Source of the DNA: Microbacterium hibisci
GTDB taxonomy: Bacteria; Actinomycetota; Actinomycetes; Actinomycetales; Microbacteriaceae
DNA length: 64,000 nt
Reading direction: 5' to 3'
Assembly (NCBI RefSeq): GCF_015278255.1
Contig: NZ_JADIJC010000001.1
Location: forward strand, 496,001 to 560,000
Below the pieces are notes generated by a model that worked only from the letters and a program-made list of their open reading frames with translations, was not told where the DNA came from and searched no databases. Positions 45,752 to 55,953 of the stretch are shown here, in pieces (within the stretch, counting starts at the first letter, position 1; every line of letters begins with the position of its first letter). A program made the translations under genes and the position numbers.

Positions 45752-47106
45752 GCGCGCGCCTCGGTGATGAGTCCGCGGTACCAGTCGAACGAGGCCTTCG
45801 GTGTTCGTCGGGCGCTGTCGAAGTCGACGTGGACGAGACCGAAGCGCTGCGACCAGCCGTCGGCCCACTCGAAGTTGTCGAGGAGTGACCATACCGTGTA
45901 CTCGCGGACATCAACTCCGTCGCGCACAGCGGCGCCGACGGCGTCGATGTGCCCCGCGAGGTAGGCGATGCGGTCCGAATCGGTGACCACGTCGTCCACA
46001 TGGTCCGGTTCGGGGAACGACGCGCCGTTCTCGCCGATCACGAGCGGTGGCAGGCGGTCGCCGTACCGCTGGTGGAAGTCGACCAGGAGGTCGGTGAGTG
46101 CGGCGGGCACGATCGGCCACTCCGGCCCGAAGCCCGTCACCGGCGCGCCGGGGGTCGGAACGAGTTCGAACGGCACCGGGCTTCCGGGCGCCGCGGCGGC
46201 GATCGTCGTGGGGTTGTAGAAGTTGACGCCGTAGAATTCCCCGGGCGCCGAGATCAGCTCGAGGTCGCCGGCCTCCACGGGCATCGCGGGAATGCCGAGC
46301 GCCTCGAGATCCGGGTACGAGCCGATCAGCACGGGGTCGGCGAAGACGCGGTTGTGCAGCACGTCGTACACGGCGGCCGCCTCGCGGTCGGCCCCGGCAT
46401 CGGATGCCGGCATGACGAGCGTGTGATTGTTGACGATGCCCGCCTCCTGCGCGCCGGCGGCGCGGAGCGCCCGCAGCGCGAGGCCGTGCGCGAGCAGCTG
46501 GTGGTGCACGGTCGGAAGCGCGCCGAACAGCAGCTGCCGGCCGGGCGCGAGGGTGCCGACCGCGTAGCCCTGCAGCGACGTCGAGACCGGCTCGTTGAGG
46601 GTGTACCAGTGCCGGATGCGGTCGCCCAGCGCGTCCGCGACGACTTCGGCGTAGTCCCCGAAGCGGAGCGCCGTGTCGCGCTGCAGCCACCCGCCCTGCG
46701 CCTCGAGACCGCTGGGCAGATCCCAGTGGTAGAGAGTCGCGAACGGGGTCACTCCGGCGTCCAGAAGGTCGTCGGCGAGACGCCGGTAGTAGTCGAGACC
46801 GGCCTGCAGGACAGGGCCGCCCGGCTCGGGCTGGACGCGCACCCACGAGATCGAGAAGCGGTAGCGGTCGACGCCGAGCCGGGCCGCGAGCGCGACGTCC
46901 TCGGTGTGCCGGCGATAGCTGTCTGGCCCGGGTTCGGCGGTGGCGCCGTCGTGCACCGCCCCGGGGGTGTCGACGAAGTCGTCCCAGATCGACCTTCCGC
47001 GGCCGTCGGCGCGCCGCGAGCCCTCGACCTGGAACGCGGCCGTGGCGGTCGACCACCGGAAGCCAGGCGGGAAGGGCGAGAGGTCGACGGACGGATGCTG
47101 CGGCAC
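45748..47106 (-). CDS. Beta-glucosidase, glycoside hydrolase family 1
   Basis: GH1 enzymes cleave beta-linked glucosides or galactosides with retention. The 452-residue product has the acid/base glutamate in TLNEP (near residue 172) and the nucleophile in IGENGAS (near residue 360), plus the N-terminal [15 protein letters not shown] signature. No signal peptide is present, so it acts on imported sugars. GTG 47106 is preferred because AAGGAG ends exactly 6 bases before it; an in-frame GTG 27 bases upstream is the alternative. The downstream MFS gene is coupled to it. Confidence 0.9.
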   Translation of the reverse strand: MPQHPSVDLSPFPPGFRWSTATAAFQVEGSRRADGRGRSIWDDFVDTPGAVHDGATAEPGPDSYRRHTEDVALAARLGVDRYRFSISWVRVQPEPGGPVLQAGLDYYRRLADDLLDAGVTPFATLYHWDLPSGLEAQGGWLQRDTALRFGDYAEVVADALGDRIRHWYTLNEPVSTSLQGYAVGTLAPGRQLLFGALPTVHHQLLAHGLALRALRAAGAQEAGIVNNHTLVMPASDAGADREAAAVYDVLHNRVFADPVLIGSYPDLEALGIPAMPVEAGDLELISAPGEFYGVNFYNPTTIAAAAPGSPVPFELVPTPGAPVTGFGPEWPIVPAALTDLLVDFHQRYGDRLPPLVIGENGASFPEPDHVDDVVTDSDRIAYLAGHIDAVGAAVRDGVDVREYTVWSLLDNFEWADGWSQRFGLVHVDFDSARRTPKASFDWYRGLITEARA

Positions 47107-47252
47107 GACGGACTCCTTCGTCACGGGCCGCACGTCGGGCGTGTGCGAGCACCCACGCGTCGATCATGCATCATGGACGGCAGGCGGTGTGTGCGGGCTG
47201 TGGACAGATCGTGCCATCCCCTCCGTCGTCAACGAGGCCGCCGATCACCTGA

Positions 47253-47258
47253 TAGAAT
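47253..47258 (+). promoter_or_regulatory. -10 element (TAGAAT) of rpsT
   Basis: TAGAAT predicts a start near 47265 and a leader of about 105 bases, unusually long for this window. The leader may carry regulation by S20, which is known in other bacteria, but no structure was worked out. Confidence 0.55.
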
Positions 47259-47368
47259 CCTTGTTTGGCTTGCGTGTGGGTTCGCCCTCACGACCGCCGC
47301 CAGGCGCCCCTCTCTCGCCGAACGGCACATCAAACCGATTCACCTCCGAACGAAAGAACCGTCGACAC

Positions 47369-47629
47369 GTGGCGAACATCAAGTCGCAGATCAAGCGCAA
47401 CAAGACCAACGAGAAGGCGCGCGAGCGCAACAAGGCCGTCAAGAGCGAGCTGAAGACGCTCGTCCGTCGCACCCGCGAGGCCGTCGCCGCGGGCGACAAG
47501 GCGGCTGCCGAGAAGGCGCTCGGCAAGGCCAGCAAGAAGCTCGACAAGGCCGTCAGCAAGGGCGTCATCCACCAGAACCAGGCGGCGAACCGCAAGTCGG
47601 CCATCGCCAAGCAGGTCTCGGCGCTCTGA
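47369..47629 (+). CDS. rpsT: 30S ribosomal protein S20
   Basis: The 86-residue basic protein begins [22 protein letters not shown] after the start, as all bacterial S20 proteins do, and is almost entirely helical with many K, R and A. GTG 47369 is the start; the nearby GAAAG (47351-47355) is a weak and distant ribosome binding site. A strong hairpin with a GNRA loop and a T-run terminates the message. It is convergent with holA. Confidence 0.96.
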   Translation: MANIKSQIKRNKTNEKARERNKAVKSELKTLVRRTREAVAAGDKAAAEKALGKASKKLDKAVSKGVIHQNQAANRKSAIAKQVSAL

Positions 47630-47663
47630 CGCTGCCCCGGCTCCGCCGGGCATGACACTCGAG

Positions 47664-47691
47664 AAGGCCCGTCCCGCAAGGGGCGGGCCTT
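47664..47691. terminator. Intrinsic terminator of rpsT (and holA)
   Basis: Bases 47664-47675 pair with 47680-47691 (12 pairs, one T-G) around the GCAA tetraloop, followed by TTT. It lies between convergent genes. Confidence 0.9.
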
Positions 47692-47705
47692 TCGCATGCC
47701 CTCGC

Positions 47706-48743
47706 TCAGGCGCCGTACGGCGCGCGCGTGGCGATGACCGTGATCATTCGCTCGAGCGCGAAGACGGCGTCTCGCGAGCCGCCCTTGACCTCGGCATCCG
47801 CCCGCGCCGTCGCCTGGATCGCGCGGCCGAGACTCTCTTCGTTCCAGCCGACGAGATCCCGGCGGGCGCGATCGACCTGCCAGTCCTTCATGCCCAGGCG
47901 CGCGGCGAGGGCGGAGGAGGACTCGCGGTTGCCGGCCACCCGCGCCATGGTCCGCAGCTTCATCGCGACGGCGGCCACGAGCGGGACCGGGTCGGCGCCG
48001 GACGCGAGCGCATGACGAAGGGCGATCAACGCCTCGCCGTAGCGGCCCGCGATCGCCGTGTCGGCGACGGCGAACGCCGAGGTCTCCACGCGACCGCCGT
48101 AGTAGCGCTCGACGATCTGGTCGGTGATGTCACCGGGCACGTCGGCGATGAGCTGCTGACACGCGGCGGCGAGCTCGGTCAGATCGTCGGCGAACGCCGA
48201 CACGAGGGCGCGCAGCGCGGTGGGGGCGATGCGCTTCTTCGCGGCCTGGAATTCGCCGGCCGCGAAGTCGAAGCGGTCGGAATCCCGCTTCACCGCGGGG
48301 CAGGCGATCTCCACACCCGAGCCCTCGCCCGCGCGGATCGCATCGAGGAGCTTCTTGCCGCGCACGCTCGCGCCGGTGTGGCGCAGCACCACCGTCGCAC
48401 CGTCCTGCGGGGCCGACAGATACGAGATCGCCTCGGCGAGGAAGGTGTCGGAGCACTTCTCGACGCCGCTCACGCGCACCAGGCGCGGTTCGCCGAACAG
48501 CGACGGCGAGGTGACCGCGAGCAGAGTCCCGGCCGCGTAGTCGTCGGCGCGGATGTCGGACACCTCGAGGGACGCGTCTTCCGCACGCAGGTACTCCCGC
48601 ACGCCGGCGATCGCGCGTTCCGCGCACACCTCTTCGGGGCCGGAGACGAGCACGATCGGCGCGGGCTGCGGGGACCGCCACGACAGCTGCGGGATGGCGC
48701 TGCGCGTCGCCTTCGCGGGTGCTCGGCGTGCGGGAGGGGCCAT
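47706..48743 (-). CDS. holA: DNA polymerase III subunit delta
   Basis: The delta subunit opens the sliding clamp during loading. The 345-residue product has an N-terminal AAA+-like fold without a Walker A motif, as expected (VLVSGPEEVCAERAIAGVREYL), and a C-terminal helical collar. The order comEA-comEC-holA-rpsT is standard in actinobacteria. TAGGCT lies 6 bases before ATG 48743, so it has its own leaderless promoter within this order. Confidence 0.92.
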   Translation of the reverse strand: MAPPARRAPAKATRSAIPQLSWRSPQPAPIVLVSGPEEVCAERAIAGVREYLRAEDASLEVSDIRADDYAAGTLLAVTSPSLFGEPRLVRVSGVEKCSDTFLAEAISYLSAPQDGATVVLRHTGASVRGKKLLDAIRAGEGSGVEIACPAVKRDSDRFDFAAGEFQAAKKRIAPTALRALVSAFADDLTELAAACQQLIADVPGDITDQIVERYYGGRVETSAFAVADTAIAGRYGEALIALRHALASGADPVPLVAAVAMKLRTMARVAGNRESSSALAARLGMKDWQVDRARRDLVGWNEESLGRAIQATARADAEVKGGSRDAVFALERMITVIATRAPYGA

Positions 48744-48749
48744 GGAACC

Positions 48750-48755
48750 AGCCTA
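48750..48755 (-). promoter_or_regulatory. -10 element (TAGGCT), leaderless start of holA
   Basis: TAGGCT is followed by 6 bases and ATG 48743. Confidence 0.65.
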
Positions 48756-48837
48756 CCGACGGCCGCCGACGCCGGCGTGCTCCCGCCCTGGCGCGGGCGC
48801 CCAGCCGTGTCCGGCCGTGGGGTTGAACGCTGCGCGA

Positions 48838-51228
48838 TCAGCCGCCGCGCTCCCGCCACACGTTCACGTCGTCTCCCGCCGACGGCCAGAGCGCGATGAT
48901 GCCCTCCCTGTCGGTCCGGTGGACGCGCGCGCCCACGGCGCGGAGGATGTCGAGCGCCTCGTCGCGCGGGTGGTCGTAGTCGTTGTCGGTCCCCACGGTG
49001 ATGAGCGCGACGGCCGCCTGCGCGCGGGTGTAGATCTCGGCGTCCTGGTCGGCGCTGCCGTGGTGCGCGACCTTGACCACCGCATACGGCGGCGCGAGAG
49101 CGCCCGAGGCGTGCAGCAGGCGCTGCGGAGATGCGGAGAGGTCGCCGAGCAGCAGGGTCGCCGGGATGCCGCCGCCTCGGACGTCGAGCACGACACTCGC
49201 GTCGTTGCCGACGGGGAAGGCACGGCTCTCAGGCTTCGGCCAGAGCACCCGCCATCGTGCCTCGCCGAGTGACCCTGTCACCCCTGTCGACACCTCCAGG
49301 GTTCGCGCACCCTCGGCGGCCAGTGAGGCGATCAGTTCCGCGGCGTCCGCATCAGTGGGCCCGTGGAGAACCGTTCCCACCCGACCTCGCACGGTGTCGA
49401 GACCGCCGACATGGTCGAGGTCGCCGTGCGTGAGCACCAGCAGGTCCACCCTGTCGATCCCGGCCCGGGACAGGCAGGCGGCGAGCGGTTCCGGCGCCGG
49501 CCCGGTGTCGACGAGGGCGACGGCGCCCGCAGACCGGAGCAGCACGGCGTCGCCCTGACCGACATCGCACGCCAGCACGGACCAGTCCGCGGGCAGGGTC
49601 CATCGTCCGGCGACGGTGGTCAGCGCGCCGGCACCCAGCCCGGTGCCCCCGACCACGGCGACGATCACGATCGAGGCGACCCGAGCGAATCGCCGGCGGG
49701 AGGTGCCGCCGCGGGCGAGAGTGATGGCCAGCCCGATCGCGAGGCCGAGCAGCGCCAGCGCCACTGCACCCGGCCACCCCTCGAGCCACGGCATGGCGTC
49801 GGCGGGCAGCCCCGCCGCCGTCGTCGCCGTCGCCGCGATCCACGACGCGGGAAGCCACGCCATCGCCGCGAGACCGGACTGCAGCCACGGCAGCGGTGCG
49901 CTCAGGCACGCCGCCAAGCCGAGGACGGTGGCCGCCGGTGCCGCGGGGCCGGCGATCATGTTGGCCAGGACGCCGTAGACCGGCACCGTCGGCTGGATCA
50001 GGATCAGGAGCGGACCGCAGGCGAGCTGCGCGGCCAGCGGAACGGCGATCGCGAGCGCCAGCGGCCGGGGCACCGCGCGCGCGAGCCCGGTCGCCAGCGG
50101 ACGCGTGCCCAGCAGCAGCGAGCCGGTCGCCGCGACCGAGAGGGCGAAGCCGAGCGAGGCTGCCAGCCACGGATCCAGCACGAGCAGGAGAGCCACCGCC
50201 GTCGAGAGCACCGCCACTCCCGCCCCGGTGCGGCCGAGGAGGACCGCCAGCATGGCGATCGCCGCCATCGCGCCGGCCCGCACGACGCTGGGCTCCGGTG
50301 TCACGAGCAGCACGAATCCGACCAGCGCGCCGATGCCGCACGCGACCCGTGCCCCGCGCGACGCACCGCACACCGCGGCCACCGTGAAGGCGATGCCGAC
50401 GACGAGCGCGCAGTTCGCTCCCGACACCGCGGTCAGGTGCGACAGGGACGCCTCCTTCATCGCGGCGTCGAGCGTCGGCGATACGACGGAGGTGTCGCCG
50501 ACCGCCAGCCCCGGCACCAGTCCTGCGCCTTCGCCGGGCAGCCCGCGCACGGCGCCCACGAGGCCGCGGCGCAGATCGGCCGCGACGCGGGCGGCGCCGA
50601 CCGGCGGCTGCCGCACCTCTACGCCACGTGACGCCCAGAGCACCAGCACCGCCCGCTCCCCCGCCCGCGCGGGCTGGGCTGTGCCTTTGGCGTCCACGCT
50701 CGCCCCGACATCGAGTCCCGCGAGGTCGTCGACGTCATCTGGCCGGACGCGCACCGCGACCTCGATCTCGGCACGGCGTGCCTCGTCGCCGGTCGTCACC
50801 CGCGACGAGCGTGCGTCGAACGACAGGCTGCCATCCGCGCGCCGCTCGACCTTCCCGACGACCGTCGCACGCACGTCGACGGCCCGGCCGCCGCCGAGCG
50901 CGAGCTCCGCCACGTCGGCCCGGTCGGGCAGGCTCCAGGCGACGTGCGACGCCGCTGCGGCCGACGCGGCTGCCGCCAGCGCGAAGATGACGAGCACGCG
51001 TCGGAGCCTGTCCCGGCGGACGCGGAGCCGGTCCGGACGAGGACCGGCGGATACCCTGCCCTGCCCGCCGAGGCGGAGCACCGTCACCATTGCCGCCGCG
51101 ACCGTCGCCCACAGCGTCACGGCGAGCCAGGGCGACGCGACGGGCACGAGGATCGCGAACGCGGCGGCCGCCCACGTCGCCGCGGCGACGGGTGCCAGCC
51201 GGAGCCCGGCCCGCTGCCGCACCTTCAC
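48838..51228 (-). CDS. comEC: ComEC/Rec2 family competence protein
   Basis: ComEC forms the channel for single-stranded DNA in natural transformation. The 796-residue product has several N-terminal membrane segments with an OB-like insertion, the Competence domain (about residues 235-500, with SHLTAVSGANCALVVGIAF) and a C-terminal metallo-beta-lactamase domain with THGDLDHVGG near residue 605, which may degrade the non-transported strand. GTG 51228 overlaps the comEA stop by four bases. Type IV pilus genes, also needed for uptake, are not in the window. Confidence 0.92.
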   Translation of the reverse strand: MKVRQRAGLRLAPVAAATWAAAAFAILVPVASPWLAVTLWATVAAAMVTVLRLGGQGRVSAGPRPDRLRVRRDRLRRVLVIFALAAAASAAAASHVAWSLPDRADVAELALGGGRAVDVRATVVGKVERRADGSLSFDARSSRVTTGDEARRAEIEVAVRVRPDDVDDLAGLDVGASVDAKGTAQPARAGERAVLVLWASRGVEVRQPPVGAARVAADLRRGLVGAVRGLPGEGAGLVPGLAVGDTSVVSPTLDAAMKEASLSHLTAVSGANCALVVGIAFTVAAVCGASRGARVACGIGALVGFVLLVTPEPSVVRAGAMAAIAMLAVLLGRTGAGVAVLSTAVALLLVLDPWLAASLGFALSVAATGSLLLGTRPLATGLARAVPRPLALAIAVPLAAQLACGPLLILIQPTVPVYGVLANMIAGPAAPAATVLGLAACLSAPLPWLQSGLAAMAWLPASWIAATATTAAGLPADAMPWLEGWPGAVALALLGLAIGLAITLARGGTSRRRFARVASIVIVAVVGGTGLGAGALTTVAGRWTLPADWSVLACDVGQGDAVLLRSAGAVALVDTGPAPEPLAACLSRAGIDRVDLLVLTHGDLDHVGGLDTVRGRVGTVLHGPTDADAAELIASLAAEGARTLEVSTGVTGSLGEARWRVLWPKPESRAFPVGNDASVVLDVRGGGIPATLLLGDLSASPQRLLHASGALAPPYAVVKVAHHGSADQDAEIYTRAQAAVALITVGTDNDYDHPRDEALDILRAVGARVHRTDREGIIALWPSAGDDVNVWRERGG

Positions 51229-51851
51229 ACCCGCACCAGGTCGCGCAGCGCCTCGAGCATCTTGTCGCCGATGCCCGGCACGGCGAGCAGATCCTCCACG
51301 CTCGTGAAGCCGCCGTTGTCCTCACGCCACGAGACGATGCGCTCCGCGAGTGCCGGCCCGATGCGCGGCAGCGTCTCGAGCTGTGCCGCATCCGCGGTGT
51401 TGAGGTCGACGAGCGCGCCCGCGGCGCCTGGCGGGCCTGCGGCGCCCGTCACGGTCGCCGCGGCCTCGCCCTGGCGCGGGACAGCCAGCTGCTCGCCGTC
51501 GTCGAGCGTGCGGGCGAGGTTCACGGCCCCGCGGTCGGCGTCGTCCGCGAAGCCGCCGGCCGCCGCGATCGCGTCGACGGCACGTGCTCCGGCAACGAGG
51601 ACGTAGAGCCCGGGAGACCGGACCGCACCCGACACGTGCACGTACAGCTCCGCGGTCGCCTCGGCCGCCGCGGAAGGGGTCGCCTCGACGACCACCTGCT
51701 CGACCGGCGCGATCGCACCGCGGACGATCCCGATCCCGACCGTCACCGCCAGCGCGGCCACCACCAGCACCACGACGGCCCCGGCGCCCAGCCGCCGCCG
51801 CGCGGATGCGGCATCCGTCGCCCCCTCCCCGTCGACATCACCGGCTGTCAC
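51225..51851 (-). CDS. comEA: ComEA-like DNA-binding protein
   Basis: ComEA binds incoming double-stranded DNA at the outer face of the membrane. The 208-residue product has an N-terminal membrane anchor (about residues 22-45), a SLBB domain (YVHVSGAVRSPGLYVL) and a C-terminal double helix-hairpin-helix (VDLNTADAAQLETLPRIGPALAERIV, LLAVPGIGDKML). GTG 51851 is the start. TAGCGT lies 6 bases before it, so transcription is predicted to begin at the start codon, just after the leuS terminator. Confidence 0.93.
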   Translation of the reverse strand: MTAGDVDGEGATDAASARRRLGAGAVVVLVVAALAVTVGIGIVRGAIAPVEQVVVEATPSAAAEATAELYVHVSGAVRSPGLYVLVAGARAVDAIAAAGGFADDADRGAVNLARTLDDGEQLAVPRQGEAAATVTGAAGPPGAAGALVDLNTADAAQLETLPRIGPALAERIVSWREDNGGFTSVEDLLAVPGIGDKMLEALRDLVRV

Positions 51852-51857
51852 GGACTC

Positions 51858-51863
51858 ACGCTA
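51858..51863 (-). promoter_or_regulatory. -10 element (TAGCGT), leaderless start of comEA-comEC
   Basis: TAGCGT is followed by 6 bases and GTG 51851. Confidence 0.55.
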
Positions 51864-51890
51864 GAAGCCCGGCACCGGCGCGAGACGCAC

Positions 51891-51924
51891 CGCGGTCCCG
51901 GGATGTGGACACCCCGGGACCGCG
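51891..51924 (-). terminator. Terminator of leuS
   Basis: A perfect 12-bp stem (51891-51902 with 51913-51924) with a 10-base loop lies 18 bases after the leuS stop codon. It separates leuS from the comEA promoter. Confidence 0.85.
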
Positions 51925-51942
51925 CGCTCCTGTGGAGGAGGG

Positions 51943-54549
51943 TCAGTGCGTGCTGAAGCTCACGACCTTGGGCGGACGCACGACCGCGCGGGTGATCTCG
52001 CGGCCCGCGAGGGAGCGCACGACCTTCTCGTCGGCGCGGGCGAGCCGCTCGAGCTCAGCGGCATCGATGCGCGCGGGCACCTGGAGGGTGCCGCGCACCT
52101 TGCCGTCGATCTGCACGACCGCCGTCACGCTCTCCTCCACCAAGAGGGTCGCATCGGCGGTCCGCCACGGCACGAGACCGACGAAGCCGTCGTAGCCGAG
52201 GATCTCCCACATCTCCTCGGCGGTGTGGGGTGCGAAGAGATCGAGGATCATCGCGGTGGCCTCTGCGGCCTCGCGAACGGCCGGATCCGCGGGCCCGGCT
52301 CCGGTGTCGATCACCTTCCGGGTCGCGTTGACGAGTTCCATCAGGCGCGCGACGACCACGTTGAACTTCGTCTGTTCGACGAGTCCGGGAGCCTCCGCCA
52401 GGAGGCGATGGGTCACTCGGCGGAGCGCCGCGTCGCCGTCGGCCCACACGACGTCGGGGTCACTGCTGACGTCGTGCGCCACACGCCAGGCGCGGGCGAG
52501 GAACTTCTGGGCGCCCGTGGTCGAGACGTCCTCCCAGTTGATGTCGTCCTCGACGGGGCCGGCGAACACCATCGCCACGCGCGACGCGTCGGCACCGGGG
52601 TCGACCATGCTCGAGGCGAACTCGACGAGGTTGCCCTTCGACTTCGACATCTTCGACCCGCCCAGCAGCACCATGCCCTGGTTGATCAGGCTCGTGAAGG
52701 GCTCGGTGAAGTCGATCAGCCCCATGTCGAAGAGCACCTTCGTGATGAAGCGCGCGTACAGCAGGTGCAGGATCGCGTGCTCGACACCGCCGATGTACGA
52801 GTCGACGGGAGCCCAGCGGTTCGCCTCGGACGACGGGAACGGCTGGGAGGAGTCGTTCGGCGCCAGGAAGCGCAGGAAGTACCACGAGCTGTCGACGAAC
52901 GTGTCCATCGTGTCGGGGTCGCGCAGCGCCGGCTCGCCGGTCTCGGGGTCGGTCGTCTGCATCCACTCGGTCGCGCCGCCCAGCGGCGACGTCCCCTTCG
53001 GCTTCAGATCGAGCCCTCGCGCATCGGGCAGCTCGAGCGGGAGCTGGTCTTCAGGCACCGGGACGATGCGGCCGTCCTGCGTGTGGATCATGGGGATCGG
53101 AGTGCCCCAGAAGCGCTGCCGCGAGATCAGCCAGTCGCGCAGGCGGTACGACTTCGCCGCGCGGCCGGTGCCGGCCGCCGCGAGCTGCTCGATGATGCGG
53201 GCGATGGCGTTGCGCTTGGACAGCCCGTCGAGCGCCCCGGAGTTGATGAGGCGGCCTTCGCCGGTCAGTGCGATGCCCGTCCGGGCGGGATCGATGTCGT
53301 CGAGGGTCTCGAGCGGGCCGGGATCGATCGGCACGCCGTCGTCGTCGAGCTCGATGACGGGGATGGCGCCGGTGATCGGGGCGGTGGTGTCGACCACGAC
53401 CTTCACCGGCAGATCGAAGGCGCGAGCGAAGTCGAGGTCGCGCTGGTCGTGCGCGGGCACGGCCATGACGGCACCGTGGCCGTAGTCGGCGAGCACATAG
53501 TCGGCGGCCCAGATCGGGAGCCGCTCGCCGTTCACGGGGTTGATCGCGTACCGGTCGAGGAACACGCCGGTCTTGGGGCGGTCGGTCGACTGACGCTCGA
53601 TGTCGGTCTCGCGCTGCACCCGCTCCAGGTAGTCCTGGAAGCGCATGCGCACCTCGGCGGTCGAGCCCGCGGCGAGTTCGGCTGCCAGGTCGCTGTCGGG
53701 GGCCACGACCATGAAGGTCGCGCCGTGCAGCGTGTCGGGACGCGTCGAGAAGACGGTGACCTTGTCGGCGCGCCCCTCGATCTCGAAGTCGATGTCGGCG
53801 CCCACCGAGCGTCCGATCCAGTTGCGCTGCATGCGCAGCACCTTCTGCGGCCAGAACCCCTCGAGCTGGTTGAGGTCGTCGAGCAGCCGGTCGGCGTAGT
53901 CGGTGATCTTGAAGTACCACTGCGTCAGGTTCTTCTTGACCACCTCGGCGCCGCAGCGTTCGCAGTGGCCGTCGACGACCTGCTCGTTCGCGAGGACCGT
54001 CTGATCGTTCGGGCACCAGTTGACCGGGCTCGCCTTGCGGTACGCCAGCCCGCGCTCGTACAGGCGCTGGAACAGCCACTGGTTCCAGCGGTAGTACTCG
54101 GGGTCGCTCGTGTGCAGGATGCGCGACCAGTCGTACGAGGATCCGTACTCGTGGAAGCTCTTCTTGTGCTGGTCGATGTTGGCGTATGTCCACTCGCGGG
54201 GGTCGGAGCCGGCGCCGCCCTTGATGGCCGCGTTCTCGGCGGGGAGCCCGAACGAGTCCCAGCCGATCGGGTTGAGGACGTTGTATCCGCGGTGGCGCCA
54301 GAAGCGCGCGACGACGTCGACGTACGCGTAGTTCTCGGCGTGGCCCATGTGCAGGTCGCCGGAGGGGTACGGGAACATGCCGAGCACGTACTTGCGCGGA
54401 CGGGTGTCGTCCTGGCCGCCCGCACGGAAGGGGTCCGCCTCGGCCCAGCGCGCCTGCCACTTCTGCTGGATCGCATAGGCGTCGTAGCCCTCGGCGGGCG
54501 CAGAGGTGTCGGGGGTTTCGGTCTGACTCACGAGGGAAGCACCAATCAT
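51943..54549 (-). CDS. leuS: Leucyl-tRNA synthetase
   Basis: The class I synthetase charges tRNA-Leu. The 868-residue product has the HIGH-type motif in [11 protein letters not shown], zinc-binding CPND and CERC pairs, the editing domain with [18 protein letters not shown] AVPAHDQRD, and KMSKS in [14 protein letters not shown] 54549 is used, although GTG 54531 (VSQTETPD) is a possible start, since neither has a ribosome binding site. A hairpin occupies the leader just after TAATCT. The gene has its own terminator. Confidence 0.96.
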   Translation of the reverse strand: MIGASLVSQTETPDTSAPAEGYDAYAIQQKWQARWAEADPFRAGGQDDTRPRKYVLGMFPYPSGDLHMGHAENYAYVDVVARFWRHRGYNVLNPIGWDSFGLPAENAAIKGGAGSDPREWTYANIDQHKKSFHEYGSSYDWSRILHTSDPEYYRWNQWLFQRLYERGLAYRKASPVNWCPNDQTVLANEQVVDGHCERCGAEVVKKNLTQWYFKITDYADRLLDDLNQLEGFWPQKVLRMQRNWIGRSVGADIDFEIEGRADKVTVFSTRPDTLHGATFMVVAPDSDLAAELAAGSTAEVRMRFQDYLERVQRETDIERQSTDRPKTGVFLDRYAINPVNGERLPIWAADYVLADYGHGAVMAVPAHDQRDLDFARAFDLPVKVVVDTTAPITGAIPVIELDDDGVPIDPGPLETLDDIDPARTGIALTGEGRLINSGALDGLSKRNAIARIIEQLAAAGTGRAAKSYRLRDWLISRQRFWGTPIPMIHTQDGRIVPVPEDQLPLELPDARGLDLKPKGTSPLGGATEWMQTTDPETGEPALRDPDTMDTFVDSSWYFLRFLAPNDSSQPFPSSEANRWAPVDSYIGGVEHAILHLLYARFITKVLFDMGLIDFTEPFTSLINQGMVLLGGSKMSKSKGNLVEFASSMVDPGADASRVAMVFAGPVEDDINWEDVSTTGAQKFLARAWRVAHDVSSDPDVVWADGDAALRRVTHRLLAEAPGLVEQTKFNVVVARLMELVNATRKVIDTGAGPADPAVREAAEATAMILDLFAPHTAEEMWEILGYDGFVGLVPWRTADATLLVEESVTAVVQIDGKVRGTLQVPARIDAAELERLARADEKVVRSLAGREITRAVVRPPKVVSFSTH

Positions 54550-54557
54550 GGAATGCC

Positions 54558-54595
54558 GGAAAGCGCGCAGCGCGCGAAGCGCGTCTTCCAGATTA
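54558..54595 (-). promoter_or_regulatory. leuS promoter (-10 TAATCT) and leader hairpin
   Basis: TAATCT occupies 54590-54595. Directly behind it 54579-54589 pair with 54558-54568 in an 11-position stem with one mismatch and one G-T pair, so the 5' end of the message is structured up to 8 bases before ATG 54549. Whether this regulates leuS is unknown. Confidence 0.4.
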
Positions 54596-54609
54596 GCGGA
54601 CGGGGGTGC

Positions 54610-55923
54610 TCACCAACCCGGCGGGAGGGAGGCGCCGAGTGCGGCCAGGGGCCCGCGCGCCTTGATGCCCACCTCGGCGACCTCGGCCGCGGCATCCGAT
54701 CCCCACGTGATGCCGCCGCCCGCCCCCACATAGGCCAGCTCCGGCGTCACCACGATCGAGCGGATCACCATGGCGAGGTCGAGGGCGCCGTCGTCGCCGA
54801 CCCAGCCGAAGCATCCCGAGAACACGCCGCGCGGCGCGTTCTCGAGGTCGTGGAGGATCGTCATCGCCGAGAGCTTCGGGGCGCCCGTCATCGACCCGGC
54901 CGGGAAGGTCGCCGCCAGCAGCGCATCGAAGGTCGTCCCCGGCGCGAGCCGCCCCGACACCGTGCTCACCAGCTGGTGCACGGCGGGGTACGACTCGACC
55001 TCCAGGAGCGCGTCGACGCCCACCGTGCCGTCGACGCAGACGCGCGACAGGTCGTTGCGCATGAGGTCGACGATCATGACGTTCTCGGCACGCTCCTTCT
55101 CGCTCGCGCTGAGCTCGGCGGCCAGCGCGGCGTCGGCCGCGGCATCCGTCCCGCGGGGACGGGTGCCCTTGATCGGGCGCGTCCTCACCAGCCCGGAGCC
55201 GTCCGGCCCCGGCTCGACGTGGAGGAATCGCTCGGGGCTCGCGCTCAGGAGTGCGACGTCGCCGGAGCGGATGAAGCCGCCGTGGTGGGCGGGCGTCGCC
55301 GCGCGCAGGCGGGCGTACGCTGCGAGCGGATCGACGGATGCCTCGACCTCGAAGCGCGTCGTGAGGCACAGCTGATACGCATCGCCCTCGCGGATGGCGT
55401 CGCGGCAGCGCTCGATGAGCGCGGCGTACTCATCGGGGAGATGGCGGCCGCGCGCGGAGCCGATCACGGCGGCCGGGCCGTTCGACGGCGCGGGCGCAGC
55501 GGATGCGACGGCGGCGGCCAGTGCCGCCACCTCGTCGGGTGCCGCGAACGCCCGTGCGCGGCGGGTCGCGTGGTGGAAGGCGACGAGTCGCTCGACCCGC
55601 AGCCATCGTTCCTGCGGAACGGCGTCGTCGCCGCGTGAGGCGGGGGCGCCGGCCCGCGCCGCGGCGTCGTCGTACCCGGTCCAGCCGACCCAGCCGCCCC
55701 GGAACAGCCCCTGCTCGTCGTCGCGCAGGCCACCGGCGCACACGACCGCCCTCAGCTGCCTCGGATCGGCGGGCGGGCCCGCACCCATCCAGCTCCAGCC
55801 CTCGGCGGCGTCGGGACCGGCATCGAGCCAGAACGCGTGGGGCTCGTGGGCGAAGATCGCGGCGAAGACGGATGCCGGATCCGCCCAGTGCGCGACGTCC
55901 GCAGAGGCGAGGGGGTCCGACAT
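54610..55923 (-). CDS. pabB: Aminodeoxychorismate synthase component I (chorismate-binding enzyme)
   Basis: The 437-residue protein belongs to the anthranilate synthase I/PabB/isochorismate synthase family. The motif TRPIKGTRPRG holds the lysine (PIKGT) that aminodeoxychorismate synthases use, whereas anthranilate synthase has PIAGT. GEAYQLCLTTRF-like and FPAGSMTGAPK segments complete the active site. It would make a folate precursor together with a glutamine amidotransferase not seen here. TAACCT lies 6 bases before ATG 55923, so the mRNA is predicted to be leaderless; it is divergent from dedA. Confidence 0.88.
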   Translation of the reverse strand: MSDPLASADVAHWADPASVFAAIFAHEPHAFWLDAGPDAAEGWSWMGAGPPADPRQLRAVVCAGGLRDDEQGLFRGGWVGWTGYDDAAARAGAPASRGDDAVPQERWLRVERLVAFHHATRRARAFAAPDEVAALAAAVASAAPAPSNGPAAVIGSARGRHLPDEYAALIERCRDAIREGDAYQLCLTTRFEVEASVDPLAAYARLRAATPAHHGGFIRSGDVALLSASPERFLHVEPGPDGSGLVRTRPIKGTRPRGTDAAADAALAAELSASEKERAENVMIVDLMRNDLSRVCVDGTVGVDALLEVESYPAVHQLVSTVSGRLAPGTTFDALLAATFPAGSMTGAPKLSAMTILHDLENAPRGVFSGCFGWVGDDGALDLAMVIRSIVVTPELAYVGAGGGITWGSDAAAEVAEVGIKARGPLAALGASLPPGW

Positions 55924-55929
55924 GTTCCC

Positions 55930-55935
55930 AGGTTA
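55930..55935 (-). promoter_or_regulatory. -10 element (TAACCT), leaderless start of pabB
   Basis: TAACCT is followed by 6 bases and ATG 55923. The divergent dedA box begins 18 bases away. Confidence 0.6.
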
Positions 55936-55953
55936 GAGCGACGCCCGGGCCTC

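Noticed and set aside
45748..47133. Upstream GTG (47133) as start of the beta-glucosidase
   Set aside because: The ribosome binding site AAGGAG lies inside that extended frame, correctly placed for GTG 47106.
48838..51228. Splitting comEC at its metallo-beta-lactamase domain
   Set aside because: The fused arrangement is the normal form for this family and the frame is uninterrupted.
54550..54609. T-box riboswitch before leuS
   Set aside because: The leader is about 35-45 bases long, far too short, and no T-box sequence is present.
51946..55638. Plus-strand open frame of 1230 codons opposite leuS and pabB
   Set aside because: It spans two recognised minus-strand genes and their promoter, and the product is a V/R/A-rich shadow without domains.
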